DNA of 64,000 bases from Pseudomonas cavernae (GTDB taxonomy: Bacteria > Pseudomonadota > Gammaproteobacteria > Pseudomonadales > Pseudomonadaceae): assembly GCF_003595175.1 (NCBI RefSeq), contig NZ_CP032419.1, positions 2,666,001 through 2,730,000 on the forward strand. The letters are read 5' to 3'. Within the stretch, counting starts at the first letter, position 1, and each line of letters opens with the position of its first letter. The notes under the pieces are model-generated. The model had not been told where the DNA came from, did no database searches, and worked only from the letters and a program-made list of their open reading frames with translations. Shown here piece by piece: positions 63,008 through 64,000 of this stretch. Position numbers and translations under genes: made by a program.

Positions 63008-63996
63008 GCTGGCTGACTCCCGAAGTGGTTGATGTGATCGTCGCCGTCCTCAAGTCGATCGTGATCCTCCTCGCAGTAGTGATCTGCGGCGCGCTGCTCA
63101 GCTGGGTGGAGCGTCGCCTGCTGGGCCTCTGGCAGGATCGTTATGGACCAAACCGGGTGGGGCCGTTCGGCGCCTTCCAGATCGCCGCGGACATGATCAA
63201 GATGTTCTTCAAGGAAGACTGGACGCCGCCGTTCGCCGACAAGCCGATCTTCACCCTGGCGCCGGTGGTGGCCATGAGCGCCCTGCTGATCGCCTTCGTG
63301 ATCATCCCGATCACCCCGACCTGGGGCGTGGCGGATCTGAACATCGGCCTGCTGTTCTTCCTCGCCATGGCTGGCCTGTCGGTCTATGCGGTGATGTTCG
63401 CCGGCTGGTCGAGCAACAACAAGTTCGCCCTGCTCGGCGCCCTGCGGGCCTCGGCGCAGACGGTATCCTACGAAGTGTTCATGGGTCTGGCCTTGATGGG
63501 CGTGGTGGCGCAAGTTGGCTCGTTCAACATGCGCGACATCGTCGACTATCAGGCCCAGCACCTGTGGTTCATCATTCCGCAGTTCCTCGGTTTCTGTACC
63601 TTCTTCATCGCCGGCGTCGCCGTGACTCACCGTCACCCGTTCGACCAGCCGGAAGCGGAGCAGGAGCTGGCCGACGGCTACCACATCGAATACGCCGGGA
63701 TGAAATGGGGCATGTTCTTCGTCGGCGAATACATCGGCATCGTATTCGTCTCGGCACTGCTGGTGACCCTGTTCTTCGGCGGCTGGCATGGCCCGTTCGG
63801 CATCCTGCCGCAGATTCCGTTCATCTGGTTCGCCCTGAAAACCGCATTCTTCATCATGCTGTTCATTCTGCTGCGCGCCTCGATTCCGCGCCCGCGCTAT
63901 GACCAGGTGATGGACTTCAGCTGGAAGTTCTGCTTGCCGCTGACCTTGTTCAACCTGCTGGTGACCGGCGCACTCGTGCTGGCCGCGGCCCAGTAA
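63004..63996 (+). CDS. nuoH: NADH-quinone oxidoreductase subunit H
   Basis: A 330-residue membrane subunit with eight helices, forming part of the quinone chamber. Conserved [20 protein letters not shown] near residue 40, [20 protein letters not shown], and [20 protein letters not shown]. Start overlaps the nuoG stop by 4 bp. The rest of the operon (nuoI onward) lies outside the window. Confidence 0.96.
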   Translation: MSWLTPEVVDVIVAVLKSIVILLAVVICGALLSWVERRLLGLWQDRYGPNRVGPFGAFQIAADMIKMFFKEDWTPPFADKPIFTLAPVVAMSALLIAFVIIPITPTWGVADLNIGLLFFLAMAGLSVYAVMFAGWSSNNKFALLGALRASAQTVSYEVFMGLALMGVVAQVGSFNMRDIVDYQAQHLWFIIPQFLGFCTFFIAGVAVTHRHPFDQPEAEQELADGYHIEYAGMKWGMFFVGEYIGIVFVSALLVTLFFGGWHGPFGILPQIPFIWFALKTAFFIMLFILLRASIPRPRYDQVMDFSWKFCLPLTLFNLLVTGALVLAAAQ

Positions 63997-64000
63997 GGAC

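Overview
The window is a gamma-proteobacterial chromosome segment, almost certainly Pseudomonas sensu lato. The evidence is gene content and order: gacA-uvrC-pgsA with tRNA-Gly/Cys/Leu, tusDCBE, ftsK-lolA-rarA-crcB-serS-cysG, trxB-aat-bpt-infA, clpA-clpS facing cspD, icd, mnmA-hflD-purB, aceA and nuoABCDEFGH with a fused nuoCD. From memory this order matches the P. aeruginosa PA2584-PA2644 block. Species cannot be fixed from sequence alone.

Layout. 1-3.5 kb: a TRIC/UPF0126 membrane protein, glutathione reductase, a VOC protein and galU. 3.8-10.6 kb: a copper/silver efflux operon made of a small Cys/Met-rich exported protein, a CusC-like outer-membrane factor, a CusB-like adaptor with a fused CusF domain, a CusA-like RND pump and a stand-alone CusF. 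10.6-16.7 kb: a plastic region with a truncated Crp-like gene, a HCCA-isomerase-like gene beside a broken acyl-CoA synthetase, two MITE-like elements, DNA polymerase II and a PhnB-like VOC protein. 17.0-19.2 kb: a TonB-dependent siderophore receptor. 19.4-20.4 kb: a decayed tyrosine integrase beside tRNA-Leu, then tRNA-Cys and tRNA-Gly. 20.4-64 kb: mostly conserved core genes.

How the genes work together. The copper operon would move Cu(I)/Ag(I) from the periplasm out of the cell. GacA and UvrC are co-transcribed (global regulation and excision repair). TusDCBE relays sulfur to MnmA for tRNA 2-thiouridine. ClpS/ClpA, Aat and Bpt together form the N-end rule pathway: they tag substrates with Leu/Phe and deliver them to ClpAP. 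Icd and AceA sit at the TCA/glyoxylate branch point, and both have TGTAG/CTACA-type inverted repeats upstream. The nuo operon (complex I) runs off the right edge after nuoH.

No obviously new defence, secretion or biosynthetic system was found. The most notable signals are two small mobile elements with clear terminal repeats (one with an 8-bp duplication), an integrase relic whose catalytic tyrosine codon is a stop, a perfect 29-bp palindrome between icd and a NUDIX gene that relates to one upstream of aceA, and two palindromes upstream of nuoA. All functions are read from sequence motifs; no database search was run.
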